A stretch of DNA of 64,000 bases from Sva-07 sp963793335 (GCA_963793335.1 CAWBZS010000004.1:310001-374000); one strand, 5' to 3'; positions 16,693 to 25,247 are shown, numbered from the stretch's first letter. Made by a program: numbers and translations. The notes: a model not told the origin generated them from the sequence alone.

Positions 16693-17073
16693 ATGGCCGA
16701 GATCCGCCCCGACGACATCGCTGCTCCGGCAGCCGACTACGCCCATGCTGTGCTCACCGAGGGCGCGAGTCGCTGGTTGCACACCTCCGGCGTCGTGCCG
16801 GTGGCGCCCGACGGCACGACGCCCGAGTCCGTGTCCGAGCAGGCAGCGGTCGTGTGGTCGAACATCGGTGCCATGCTCCGTGACGCCGCGATGTCACCCT
16901 CCGACGTCGTGTCGGTCACCACCTATGTGGTGGTCGGCGAGGATCTTGCGCCGGTGATGGCCGCGCGAGACGCCGCACTCGGCGGCCGTCGAGCAGCGTC
17001 GACCCTGGTCACGGTGCCGGCGCTCGCACGCCCGGAGTGGCGCATGGAAGTCGCGATCGTCGCTGCCCGGTGA
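16693..17073 (+). CDS. RidA/YjgF/YER057c/UK114-family protein
   Basis: A 126-residue trimer-forming protein of the Rid superfamily. Visible are the N-terminal ADYAHAVLTEGASRWLHTSG, the VSVTTYVVVGEDLAPVM region, and a C-terminal VPALARPEWRMEVAIVAAR. Canonical RidA uses an Arg (here ALARPEWRMEVA) and deaminates reactive enamines. The usual P-x-R-S/T motif is replaced, so it may belong to an Rid1-7 subgroup with a different substrate. Confidence 0.88.
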   Translation: MAEIRPDDIAAPAADYAHAVLTEGASRWLHTSGVVPVAPDGTTPESVSEQAAVVWSNIGAMLRDAAMSPSDVVSVTTYVVVGEDLAPVMAARDAALGGRRAASTLVTVPALARPEWRMEVAIVAAR

Positions 17074-17093
17074 ACTGGCCATGCGCCCGCTGG

Positions 17094-17267
17094 TCAGCCG
17101 AAGCCACCGCCGTAGCGGTCCGGTCGGACCGCGTGAGCCTGGTTCTGGGCATTGGCGTTGCGTATGTCGCGCTCGGCGCTGCCACCGCCGCCGTCGTGGC
17201 TACCGGCGTAGTCCCCGCTGGACGCGAGGTTCCTCAATCGCCGTCGGAATCGTGCGAACCATGCCAT
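17094..17267 (-). CDS. Small basic protein, 57 residues, with strong ribosome site
   Basis: Not previously obvious because of its size. The ATG at 17265-17267 is preceded by CAGGAGG with 6 bases spacing. The product begins MAWFARFRRRLRNLAS, a basic amphipathic helix, then a Gly/Ser/Asp/Asn-rich tail ending in YGGGFG. It has no signal peptide. It occupies most of the 303-base gap between the RidA and ThrH genes. The aromatic/basic N-terminus could bind membrane or nucleic acid; function is unknown. The ribosome site is the main support. Confidence 0.55.
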   Translation of the reverse strand: MAWFARFRRRLRNLASSGDYAGSHDGGGGSAERDIRNANAQNQAHAVRPDRYGGGFG

Positions 17268-17376
17268 CGAAAGCCTCCTGGGTCGGTGGTTGCGACAGTA
17301 CCAGGCGGATCGTTGCAGTGGTCCGGACACCTCCGCGGGTACGGCATGCGCAGCAGTGAATCAGTGATCCCGGCTG

Positions 17377-17985
17377 TCAGAGGTGCGCGTTGATCGCAGC
17401 TCGCAGCTCGTCGTAGGCGTCGAGTGCCGGGAACTGCGGGAACTCGGCGATCACGTTCGCCGGAGCGTGGAAGAGAAATCCAGCGTCAGCCGCGCCGAGC
17501 ATCGTGGTGTCGTTGTAGCTGTCGCCTGCGGCGATCACTCGGTAGTTGAGCGCCCGAAGCGCTTCGACGGCGTGCTGCTTCTGGTTCTGCTGGCGCAACC
17601 GATAGTCGACGATTCGGTCGTCGGCGACCACCAGCCGATGGCACAGCACCGTCGGCCAACCGAGTTGGCGCATCAAGGGACGCGCGAATTGCTCGAAGGT
17701 GTCCGACAGCAGGATCACCTGGGTGTCGGCGCGTAGTGCGTCGAGGAACCGTCTGGCGCCACCGAGCGGTTCGAGCCCGGCGATCACCTCCTCGATCAGC
17801 GACATGGTCAGGCCGTGCTCGGCGAGCAGGTCGAGGCGGTATCGCATCAGGACGTCGTAGTCGGGCTCGTCTCGGGTGGTGCGACGAAGGCCGTCGATGC
17901 CGGTGCGTTCGGCGACCGCGATCCAGATCTCCGGCACCAGCACGCCTTCGAGGTCGAGCGTCACGATCGTTTGTTGCTCGGCCAT
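17377..17985 (-). CDS. thrH: Phosphoserine phosphatase / homoserine phosphotransferase ThrH
   Basis: A 202-residue HAD-family enzyme. The ThrH signature DLEGVLVPEIW is at residues 11-21, with the nucleophile Asp11 and Glu in the place of the usual second Asp. Also present are ILLSDTFEQF (motif II), a Lys region before the last motif, and AAGDSYNDTTML (motif III). Length matches ThrH (about 205). It can dephosphorylate phosphoserine or transfer the phosphate to homoserine. The ATG at 17985 was preferred over upstream extensions, which lack conserved sequence. Confidence 0.93.
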   Translation of the reverse strand: MAEQQTIVTLDLEGVLVPEIWIAVAERTGIDGLRRTTRDEPDYDVLMRYRLDLLAEHGLTMSLIEEVIAGLEPLGGARRFLDALRADTQVILLSDTFEQFARPLMRQLGWPTVLCHRLVVADDRIVDYRLRQQNQKQHAVEALRALNYRVIAAGDSYNDTTMLGAADAGFLFHAPANVIAEFPQFPALDAYDELRAAINAHL

Positions 17986-18088
17986 GGTCACGCCCCCATT
18001 GTCGCGGCCCGCCCCCGTTCGGGTTGCATTTTCGGAGCCTGGGATCACCCGGAATGAGACCCGGACGGACTGGCGTCGATCGAACTGG

Positions 18089-18676
18089 TTAGTCGGCGAC
18101 GTGGAGGATCGGGAGCTGGGGGCGTTCGGGGGCCGGGCACGTTTGGGCTGCCCAGCCGACATAGATCATGCCGACCAGGCGGTCGCCCGGGTCGAAGCCG
18201 CAGAGTTCCAGGACCGCTGGTGGCTGGGTGATTGCGGGGGTCGACCAGAATGTCGCCAGGCCGAGCGCGGTGGCGCCGAGCAGGAGATTCTGAATGCCGG
18301 CGGCGACCGCGTCGCGGTTCTCGTCGTGCAGCATCGGATTGTCGTGTGGGGCGCAGGCGACCACGAGGGTGGCGGGAGTGCGTTGGAACTTCGTGCGGGT
18401 CTTGGAACGTTTGATGTCGTCGCCGAAGTCGAGGCGCTGCATCTCTGCTGCCATTGCGTCGCCGAGGCGGGCCCGGCCGTCGCCGGTGAACAGGGCGAAT
18501 CGCCACGGCCAGGTCCGCTTGTGGTTCGGCGCCCAGGTGGCGAGGCCGCACAACTCGGCGATCACGTCGACCGGCACGTCGCGGTCCTGATCGACGACCA
18601 TCGAGGTGCGTCGGGCACGGGCGAGTTCACCGAACTCGTCGAACCTCGAGCGGTTGATCCCGTCGATGCTGGCCAT
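18089..18676 (-). CDS. Nitroreductase-family flavoprotein
   Basis: A 195-residue FMN-binding oxidoreductase. Conserved pieces are the N-terminal RARRTSMVV (phosphate contact), ATWAPNHKRTWPWRF (the APN/HK motif typical of the YdjA-like branch), and GIQNLLLGATALGLATFW. It would use NAD(P)H to reduce nitro or quinone-like compounds. Lies 12 bases downstream of the pirin gene on the same strand, so co-transcription is likely. Confidence 0.9.
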   Translation of the reverse strand: MASIDGINRSRFDEFGELARARRTSMVVDQDRDVPVDVIAELCGLATWAPNHKRTWPWRFALFTGDGRARLGDAMAAEMQRLDFGDDIKRSKTRTKFQRTPATLVVACAPHDNPMLHDENRDAVAAGIQNLLLGATALGLATFWSTPAITQPPAVLELCGFDPGDRLVGMIYVGWAAQTCPAPERPQLPILHVAD

Positions 18677-18689
18677 GTCCGTCAGGATG

Positions 18690-19406
18690 TCACGCCGTTG
18701 CCCAGATCAGCACTTCGGCGCCGTCGGAGCCTGCGGTGAGCGTCGGCGATCCGGCACCTCGGAGTCGTACGGCGTCGCCGGTCGCCAGTGGTCCGGCGCC
18801 GTCGAGCTGGGCCGAGCCGCTCGGGACGAACACGTGCACATGACGGTCGTCGGGCACCGCGACGGCCTGACCAGGCTGCAGTCGGCCGCCCCACAGCACG
18901 GCGCCACGCTGGCGGATCGAGATCGCAGCGTCGTGCCCCTTGCCCGAGGCGATCGGCACCAATCCGCCGCGGTCGAGCTCGGCGTTGATGTCGAGTTGCT
19001 CGTAGCCGGGGTCGATCGACTCGGTGTCCGGTGGCACCCACATCTGGACGAAGTGCACGTCGTCGCTGCCGGAGTTGTTCATCTCGCTGTGCCAGATGCC
19101 GGTGCCGGCCGACATCCGTTGTGCGAGGCCGGGGTAGAGCACGCCTCGGTTGCGTTCGGAGTCCTTGTGTTCGAGTTCGCCCGACAGCACCCAGGTGACG
19201 ATCTCCATGTCGCGGTGCGGATGGGTGTCGAACCCCGATCCGCCGCTGACGATGTCGTCGTTGTTGACCAGCAGCAGCCCGTGCCCGGTGTTGGTGGGGT
19301 CGTAGTGGCGGCCGAAGCTGAACGAGTGCTTCGAGTCGAGCCAGCCGATTTTCGTGTGTGGCCGGTCGGCGGCACGGCGGACGTCGATGACGGGGGGATG
19401 GGACAT
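18690..19406 (-). CDS. Pirin-family protein
   Basis: A 238-residue bicupin. The N-terminal cupin shows the metal ligands in FDTHPHRDMEIVTWVLSGELEHKDS (three His and a Glu), then MSAGTGIWHSEMN. The C-terminal half is a degenerate cupin. Pirins of this type can act as quercetinases or regulators. The ATG at 19406 was chosen because upstream sequence has no conserved residues. It is divergent from an acyl-CoA dehydrogenase gene across a 93-base region that contains a palindrome. Confidence 0.93.
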   Translation of the reverse strand: MSHPPVIDVRRAADRPHTKIGWLDSKHSFSFGRHYDPTNTGHGLLLVNNDDIVSGGSGFDTHPHRDMEIVTWVLSGELEHKDSERNRGVLYPGLAQRMSAGTGIWHSEMNNSGSDDVHFVQMWVPPDTESIDPGYEQLDINAELDRGGLVPIASGKGHDAAISIRQRGAVLWGGRLQPGQAVAVPDDRHVHVFVPSGSAQLDGAGPLATGDAVRLRGAGSPTLTAGSDGAEVLIWATA

Positions 19407-19418
19407 ACCAGCTGAAAC

Positions 19419-19434
19419 CATTGTGCGCGCAATG
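19419..19434. promoter_or_regulatory. 16-base near-palindrome, operator candidate
   Basis: CATTGTGCGCGCAATG is self-complementary except for one T-G pair. It lies 13 bases upstream of the pirin start and 66 bases upstream of the divergent acyl-CoA dehydrogenase start, the usual place for a repressor site controlling both. No regulator gene is adjacent. Confidence 0.45.
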
Positions 19435-19499
19435 ATATTCCGGGTTGTGGGGGTCCCTCGGGCGAGTCGACGGTCGATGCTCGAACCCGTCAGACTGCG

Positions 19500-20636
19500 G
19501 TGGTGCCCTCTCCACCCGACCCGTCCCCGTCCGACGGCGCCGCCGCGACTGCAATCCTGCAGCTCGCGATGCAGGTCGCCGACGACGTGCTGTTCCCGGT
19601 GGCGGCCGACGTCGATTGCGCCACCCAGGTGCCGGTCCGGAGTCTCTCGGCGCTCGCCGAGGCGGGCCTGTTCGGCATCGCGGGCCCACGATCGCATGGT
19701 GGTCTCGACCTCGGGGCGGTCGACGCCCGGCGCGTCATGGCGGCGGTCGGGTCGGGATGCGGTGCGACGTTCTTCGTCTGGGTGCAGCACCACGGCGCCG
19801 TTCGGAACCTGCGCTCCTCAGACAACGACTCGCTCGTCCAGGCCCATCTTGCGGAGCTGTGCAGTGGACGGTCGCTCGCCGGGACCGCCTTCGCGCACGT
19901 CAGGCGACCAGGACCGCCGGCGATCGTGGCAACCCGAGCCGAGGGCGGGTGGCGACTCGACGGCCACGCTCCATGGGCGACGTCGTGGGGTGTCGCCGAC
20001 TGGTTCACGATCGCAGCGGTGTCAGAACGCGGGGACCTCGTCTGGTCGCTCGTGCCAGGGGTCGACCCACGCGGGGTCACGGCGACGCCCCTGTCGCTCC
20101 CGGTGTTCGGAGCCACCGGAACGGTCGCGCTCGATCTCGATCGGTGTGTGGTGCCCGACGAGCAGGTGATTGCCGTGGAACCGGTCGACGAGTGGCGTCG
20201 AACCGACCGCCGGCTCGCGTCGATCGGCCAGCCGGCGGTACTCGGCGTGGCCGAGCGGGCACAGCGACTGCTCCTCGAGCTGGGTGACGATCTCTCGGTC
20301 ACGGCAGGCGAAGCGCTCGGTGAGCAACTGCAGGCCCAGTGGCGCCGCGATGCCGATCTGCTGGCGGCATTGGCGTCCGATGACGTCGTCGCGGCAGCGA
20401 GCGGGCATCGAGCATCGTGCCTCGACCTCGCCCGGCGGGCGACCACTGCGTTGCTGGCGGCGGTGGGTGGTCGCGGTATGGATCGCTCCCATCCGGCGCA
20501 ACGACTCGCCCGCGAGGCGGACTTCTACGTGATTCAGGCCCAGACTGCCGAGGGGCGAGCTGCGACGCTTCGCAGCGCCGCGCTGGGTCAGACGACGCCA
20601 CTGCGCGATCTCGTCGCCGGCCATGGACGCGTCTGA
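19500..20636 (+). CDS. Acyl-CoA-dehydrogenase-family flavoprotein
   Basis: A 378-residue protein with the acyl-CoA dehydrogenase fold: N-terminal helices with FGIAGPRSHGGLDLG, a middle beta domain (GWRLDGHAPWATSWG), and C-terminal helices ending in GGRGMDRSHPAQRLAREADFYVIQ. It lacks the catalytic-Glu contexts of true dehydrogenases (no YEGT and no QER), and its C-terminal end is short, so it may be a DszC/monooxygenase-like or oxidative enzyme of the superfamily. GTG at 19500 or the adjacent GTG at 19503 may start it. It overlaps the next gene by 14 bases. Confidence 0.83.
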   Translation: MVPSPPDPSPSDGAAATAILQLAMQVADDVLFPVAADVDCATQVPVRSLSALAEAGLFGIAGPRSHGGLDLGAVDARRVMAAVGSGCGATFFVWVQHHGAVRNLRSSDNDSLVQAHLAELCSGRSLAGTAFAHVRRPGPPAIVATRAEGGWRLDGHAPWATSWGVADWFTIAAVSERGDLVWSLVPGVDPRGVTATPLSLPVFGATGTVALDLDRCVVPDEQVIAVEPVDEWRRTDRRLASIGQPAVLGVAERAQRLLLELGDDLSVTAGEALGEQLQAQWRRDADLLAALASDDVVAAASGHRASCLDLARRATTALLAAVGGRGMDRSHPAQRLAREADFYVIQAQTAEGRAATLRSAALGQTTPLRDLVAGHGRV

Positions 20637-21567
20637 TCAGGCTGGCACTGGCTCGGGTCGTCGACCGCCACCTGCTGCCATCGCGGCGGTGCTCGCAGCG
20701 GCGGTGCTCTTCGGGAGCAGTGGGACGGCGCGCGAACTCGGTTCCGAGTCGGCGAGTTCGCTGTCGGTCGGTGCTGCCCGAATCACCATCGGCTCGCTCG
20801 TGCTCTGGTCGGTGGTGCTTGCCACCCGACGTCGTGATCCGCTTCCCGACATGTCGAGCCTGCGGCGACTGCGCACCCTGCTCCTCGTCGGCGGGCTCGG
20901 CGTGGCGGCCTACACCCCGCTCTTCTTCGTTGCGGTCGATCGCGCCGGCGTGGCGGTGGGAACGGTGGTGGCGATCGCAAGCGGCCCGTTCTTCGCCGCC
21001 GCACTCGACTGGTGGTTCCGTCGAGTCCGTCCGAGCATGCCCTGGCTACTGGGAACCCTCGTCACGGTGGTCGGTGCGACCGCGATGATCTTCGGGGTCG
21101 ACGCCGGCGGGAGCGACATCCAGCCCGTGGGCGTCGCAGCGGCACTCGCCGCAGGACTCGGCTACGCGACCTATTCGGTGACATCGAAAGCCACGATGGA
21201 GCGCGGACTGGCCTCCACGCTGGCGCTTGCCATCCCGTTCACGATCGGGGTGCTGGCGGTGGTCGTGATGGCCGTTCCGGAGTCGTGGGCCTGGCTCGGC
21301 ACCAGGTCGGGGCTCGTCATGGCGCTGTATCTCGGCATCGTGGCGACCGGGGTGGCCTACGCGCTGTTCGGGTACGGGCTCCGACGTCTGACGTCGGCGT
21401 CGGCGGTGACGCTGGTCCTGGCCGAACCGCTCACGGCTGTGGTGCTTGCGGCGGCCATCCTCGATGAGCCCATCCCGTGGTCCGGTTGGGTCGGGGTGGC
21501 AGTGGTGATCGCCGGGCTCGCGCTCGTCGGGCGCAGCGCAGCCGCACCTGGCCGGCGGCCTGGTTGA
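20623..21567 (+). CDS. EamA-family transporter (DMT superfamily)
   Basis: A 314-residue membrane protein with ten hydrophobic segments in two EamA repeats; the second repeat ends with the typical ALTLVLAEPLTAVVLA-like segment and PIPWSGWVGVAVVIAG. It would export metabolites. The ATG at 20623 overlaps the end of the preceding dehydrogenase gene by 14 bases, indicating translational coupling. It is a different subfamily from the exporter at 14877-15836. Substrate unknown. Confidence 0.88.
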   Translation: MDASDQAGTGSGRRPPPAAIAAVLAAAVLFGSSGTARELGSESASSLSVGAARITIGSLVLWSVVLATRRRDPLPDMSSLRRLRTLLLVGGLGVAAYTPLFFVAVDRAGVAVGTVVAIASGPFFAAALDWWFRRVRPSMPWLLGTLVTVVGATAMIFGVDAGGSDIQPVGVAAALAAGLGYATYSVTSKATMERGLASTLALAIPFTIGVLAVVVMAVPESWAWLGTRSGLVMALYLGIVATGVAYALFGYGLRRLTSASAVTLVLAEPLTAVVLAAAILDEPIPWSGWVGVAVVIAGLALVGRSAAAPGRRPG

Positions 21568-21576
21568 CGCGGCCGG

Positions 21577-22623
21577 TCAGTTCTCGCTCGGCCGGCGCGC
21601 CCTGCTGGGCTGCACCCTCGGCGCCTCGTTCGGCATCTTGGGGTACACCGGCGGCCACGGAGCGTCGGGGACCCCGTTCGCAAGATCGTCGGCGAATCGT
21701 TGCACCAGGGGAGCGATCGATGCCGGTGCATCGTCCATCAGTTCCCACGGGTCCTCCCGTTCTGCGAGCCGGATCGGAACGGTGTCGATCGTCATCGCCT
21801 CGGGATCGATCGCATCGAGTTCGTCCCACCTGAACGGTGTCGACACCTGTGCGCCCACCCTCGGGCGAGCACCCCACGCACCGAACATGTTCTTGTGTGG
21901 GGCGTTCTGATTGAAGTCCACGAACACCCGAGTGCCGCGTTCCTCCTTCCACCACCGGTCGGTGATCAGATCGGGGTGGCGACGGGAGAGTTCTCGACCG
22001 AGCGTGATCACGGCGCCTCGAACGGCGAACGAGTCCCACCCCGGCTCGACGCGCACGTAGACGTGGATGCCCTTGCTGCCGGTGGTCTTCGCGAATCCGA
22101 TCATGTCGTACTCGGCCAGGAGATCGCGCACGTGGCCTGCGGACTCGCGAACCATGTCGAACGTGACACCGGGGGAGGGGTCGAGATCGATGCGCATCTC
22201 GTCGTGGTCCTCGGGTGCCGCCGCCCGGAACGGCCACACATGCAACCCGAGCACGCCCATGTTCGTGGCCCAGAGCACGTGGTCGAGCCCGGCGATCACC
22301 AGCGCTCGTGACGGCGTTCCGTTGATGGTTTCGACGGTGGTGGTCGTCAGCCAGTCGGGCGCCGAGTCGGGGATGCGCTTCTGGAAGAACGACGTCCCCC
22401 GAACCCCGTTCGGGTACCGCTCGAGCAGCACGGGGCGGTCCCGCACGGTCGGCAGCAACGCGTTGGCGACCGCCACGTAGTAGCGGGCGAGGTCGAGCTT
22501 GGTGCGTGGCTCCTTCGCTGGCCCGACCGAGGGAAACATCACCTTGTTCGGGTTCGTGATCGCGACGATTCGCTCGCCGGTGTCGATCTCGACCGGCTCA
22601 CCGAACTCGCCGGTCTTCCCCAT
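21577..22623 (-). CDS. LigD-type DNA polymerase/primase (PolDom), stand-alone
   Basis: A 348-residue protein homologous to the polymerase domain of bacterial NHEJ ligase LigD. Motifs: PNKVMFPS at the N-terminus, MRIDLDPSPG with the catalytic Asp pair, and TTGSKGIHVYV with the phosphate-binding residues, followed by the third Asp in RVFVDFNQN. It would fill gaps with ribo- or deoxyribonucleotides at double-strand-break ends. No ligase, nuclease domain or Ku gene lies nearby. The ATG at 22623 lies 7 bases after a TAGCGT hexamer on the minus strand. C-terminal 20 residues are basic and disordered. Confidence 0.92.
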   Translation of the reverse strand: MGKTGEFGEPVEIDTGERIVAITNPNKVMFPSVGPAKEPRTKLDLARYYVAVANALLPTVRDRPVLLERYPNGVRGTSFFQKRIPDSAPDWLTTTTVETINGTPSRALVIAGLDHVLWATNMGVLGLHVWPFRAAAPEDHDEMRIDLDPSPGVTFDMVRESAGHVRDLLAEYDMIGFAKTTGSKGIHVYVRVEPGWDSFAVRGAVITLGRELSRRHPDLITDRWWKEERGTRVFVDFNQNAPHKNMFGAWGARPRVGAQVSTPFRWDELDAIDPEAMTIDTVPIRLAEREDPWELMDDAPASIAPLVQRFADDLANGVPDAPWPPVYPKMPNEAPRVQPSRARRPSEN

Positions 22624-22630
22624 CGCCCGA

Positions 22631-22636
22631 ACGCTA
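22631..22636 (-). promoter_or_regulatory. TAGCGT hexamer before the LigD-type polymerase gene
   Basis: On the minus strand TAGCGT ends 7 bases before the ATG at 22623. A strong hairpin terminator precedes it, so the gene is probably expressed separately from lysS-dapD. Confidence 0.5.
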
Positions 22637-22640
22637 CAAC

Positions 22641-22673
22641 GATCACGCCAGGGGTCTGACCCCTGGCGTGATC
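22641..22673 (-). terminator. Perfect 15-base-stem hairpin ending the lysS-dapD transcript
   Basis: GATCACGCCAGGGGT (22641-22655) is the exact reverse complement of ACCCCTGGCGTGATC (22659-22673), with a 3-base loop. One arm overlaps the dapD stop codon. There is no T-tract. The structure is symmetric and could act on both strands; here it separates dapD from the polymerase gene. Confidence 0.75.
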
Positions 22674-23610
22674 ACTGGGCAGAGTGGAGTTCGTCGTTGA
22701 GGGCGCCCCAACTGCCGAGGCGGGCCCGTGCGACGACCTTGCCGCTCTGGCCGTCGCGGATGAACATCATCCGATCCTCGCCGCTCAACTCGCGAGCCTT
22801 CACCACGCCCTGGGGGGTGAGCACTGGAGTGCTGGCGGTCACGTACAGGCCTGCCTCGACCACGCAATCGTCCCCGAGGCTGATGCCGATACCGGCGTTG
22901 GCGCCGAGCAGGCAGCGTTCGCCGATCGTGATCTGTTCGGTGCCGCCCCCCGACAGTGTCCCCTGGATCGACGAGCCACCGCCGATGTCGCTGCCGTCTC
23001 CGACCACGACGCCAGCGCTGATTCGGCCCTCGACCATCGACACGCCGAGTGTGCCGGCGTTGAAGTTGCAGAACCCCTCGTGCATCACGGTGGTGCCCTC
23101 GGCGAGGTGCGCACCCAGGCGCACACGGTCAGCATCGGCAATCCGCACACCCGACGGGATCACGTAGTCGGTCATCCGCGGGAACTTGTCGAGCCCGTGG
23201 ACCGAGATCACGCGACCCTCCTTGCGCAGCCGCATCCGCACATCGTCGATCTCCGAGACCGCGACCGGGCCGATGCTGGTCCAGGCCACGTTGTTCAATG
23301 CGCCGAACGTACCGTCCATGTTGAGCGTGCGCGGAGCGGCCAGTCGGTGCGACAGCAGATGCAGGCGGAGGTAGGCGTCCGACGCCGACGCTGGGGCGTC
23401 GTCGACGTCGATGGTGAGCCGTACGGGACGAATCGTGACGTTGCGCGTCTCGTCGGTGATGTCGCGCATGCCGAGTTGCTGCTCGATGTGGTCGGTGGGA
23501 CAGTCGTCGTCGCCGAACTCACCCCAGCCCAACCACCGATACCAGGTGTCGAGCACCGAGCCGTCAGCAGCGATCGTTGCGAGGCCCGCGCCCCATGCCA
23601 TCCGTGCCAT
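22672..23610 (-). CDS. dapD: 2,3,4,5-tetrahydropyridine-2,6-dicarboxylate N-succinyltransferase
   Basis: A 312-residue acyltransferase of the lysine/diaminopimelate pathway. The N-terminal part matches the actinobacterial type. The C-terminal two thirds form a left-handed beta-helix of hexapeptide repeats (VRLGAHLAEGTTVMHEGF, SAGVVVGDGSDIGGG and others). It transfers succinyl from succinyl-CoA to tetrahydrodipicolinate. The start codon directly abuts the stop of lysS; the two form an operon in which both products relate to lysine. Confidence 0.95.
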   Translation of the reverse strand: MARMAWGAGLATIAADGSVLDTWYRWLGWGEFGDDDCPTDHIEQQLGMRDITDETRNVTIRPVRLTIDVDDAPASASDAYLRLHLLSHRLAAPRTLNMDGTFGALNNVAWTSIGPVAVSEIDDVRMRLRKEGRVISVHGLDKFPRMTDYVIPSGVRIADADRVRLGAHLAEGTTVMHEGFCNFNAGTLGVSMVEGRISAGVVVGDGSDIGGGSSIQGTLSGGGTEQITIGERCLLGANAGIGISLGDDCVVEAGLYVTASTPVLTPQGVVKARELSGEDRMMFIRDGQSGKVVARARLGSWGALNDELHSAQ

Positions 23611-25155
23611 TTACCAAACCTCCGGTCGTAGTGTCGGGAAGAGAATCACTTCTTTGATCGAGTCGACCCCGGCCAACAGCATCGCCACCCGATCCATGCC
23701 GATGCCCAACCCGCCGGTCGGAGGCATGCCGTACTCGAGCGCTCTGATGTAGTCCTCGTCCACCGAGCCCGCTTCGGCATCTCCGGCTTCCTTGGCTGCC
23801 TGCTCGTCCTCGAAGCGCAGCCGTTGTTCGACAGGATCGTTCAGCTCCGAGTAGCCGTTGCCCAGCTCTCGGGAGTCGACGAAGATCTCGAACCGTTCGG
23901 TGAGCCACGGGTCCTCGCGGTCGACGCGGGCCAGCGGCGAGATCTCGGTGGGATGCCCGGTGATGAAGGTCGGTCGCACGATGTCGGCCTCGCACAGCGC
24001 TTCGAACAACTCCTCGACCAGCTTGCCGCCGCCCCAGCGGGCCTCCCAACGCACGCCGTGCTCCTCCGCGAGCGCACGTAGCTCCTCGACCGGCTGGCTG
24101 GGGTGGATCGTGCGGCCGATCTTGTCCGACACGGCATCGACCATGCGGATCCGCGGCCACGGCTCGGCCAGGTCGACCATCTCGCCGCGGATCTCCACCG
24201 TCGTGGTGCCGATCGAGTCTCGGGCCGCCTGCGTGATCAGTGTCTCGGTGATCTCCATCACGTCGTTCCAGTCGCCGAACGCCTGGTAGAGCTCCATCAT
24301 CGTGAACTCGGGATTGTGGCGCGTCGAGATCCCCTCGTTGCGGAAGATGCGACCGATCTCGTACACCCGCTCCATACCGCCGACAATGAGCCGCTTGAGG
24401 TGCAGTTCGAGGGCGATCCGCAGGTACAACTGCAGATCGAGCGTGTTGTGGTGCGTGGTGAACGGGCGGGCGTGGGCTCCGCCGGCTTCCGCGTGCAGCA
24501 CAGGTGTCTCGACTTCGATGAAGCCCCGGTCGTGGAGCGTTCGCCGGAAACTTGCAATGATCTCGTGACGGATCTCGAAGGCCCGCTGCGCATCGGCGTT
24601 GACGATCAGATCGGCGTATCGCTGGCGGAATCGAGTGTCGACGTCGCTGAGGCCGTGCCACTTGTCCGGCAGGGGTCGCACGGCCTTGGCCAGCAACTGC
24701 ACCGACGACGTCTTGATCGAGAGCTCGCCCTTGCGGGTGGTCATCACCGTGCCGTGGACCCCGACCCAGTCGCCGAGATCGAGGTGTTTGATCGCATCGA
24801 ATGCCTCGTCGCCGACGACCGCCTTGGAGATGAACAACTGGATGTCGCCGGATCGGTCACGCAATGTGGCGAAGATCAACTTGCCCGAGTCGCGCATCAG
24901 CATGATGCGCCCGCCCGCGGCCGTGGCGTCGTCGGTCTCGACGCCGGGTTCGAGGTCGCCCCACGACGCTCGGATCTCACCGATGGTGTGGGTGCGGTCG
25001 AAGCGGTAGGGGTACGGCGTGTCGCCGGCTGTGCGCATGTCGTCGAGTTGCGCCAGGCGTCGGGCCTTCTCGGCGGTCAGGCCACTCCCGGACGCAGGGT
25101 CCGCCGCGTTGTCGGCGGGGGCAGGGTTGGCGGCGGTCGGATCGTCGGTGCTCAC
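23611..25155 (-). CDS. lysS: Lysyl-tRNA synthetase, class II
   Basis: A 514-residue enzyme. It has a short low-complexity Ala/Pro/Asp N-terminal extension, an OB-fold anticodon-binding domain (residues about 60-175), and a class II catalytic core. Motif 1 region is RYADLIVN, motif 2 is RNEGISTRHNPEFT, motif 3 is GLGIGMDRVAMLL. The GTG at 25155 was chosen because it lies 9 bases after TACCGT and in-frame sequence upstream is Arg-rich shadow. It charges tRNA-Lys and shares a transcript with dapD. Confidence 0.95.
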   Translation of the reverse strand: MSTDDPTAANPAPADNAADPASGSGLTAEKARRLAQLDDMRTAGDTPYPYRFDRTHTIGEIRASWGDLEPGVETDDATAAGGRIMLMRDSGKLIFATLRDRSGDIQLFISKAVVGDEAFDAIKHLDLGDWVGVHGTVMTTRKGELSIKTSSVQLLAKAVRPLPDKWHGLSDVDTRFRQRYADLIVNADAQRAFEIRHEIIASFRRTLHDRGFIEVETPVLHAEAGGAHARPFTTHHNTLDLQLYLRIALELHLKRLIVGGMERVYEIGRIFRNEGISTRHNPEFTMMELYQAFGDWNDVMEITETLITQAARDSIGTTTVEIRGEMVDLAEPWPRIRMVDAVSDKIGRTIHPSQPVEELRALAEEHGVRWEARWGGGKLVEELFEALCEADIVRPTFITGHPTEISPLARVDREDPWLTERFEIFVDSRELGNGYSELNDPVEQRLRFEDEQAAKEAGDAEAGSVDEDYIRALEYGMPPTGGLGIGMDRVAMLLAGVDSIKEVILFPTLRPEVW

Positions 25156-25247
25156 GGCTTCAAGACGGTATCGAACCGCACGCCCGCGGACGCGGTCGGT
25201 TCGCCGGTTCGAGGTTGCGGGAGTGCCCGATCGGGTGACCGAGACCG

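Noticed and set aside
15773..16957. 394-residue plus-strand frame over the aldolase gene
   Set aside because: Antisense shadow of the class II aldolase; no conserved motif and crosses into the RidA gene.
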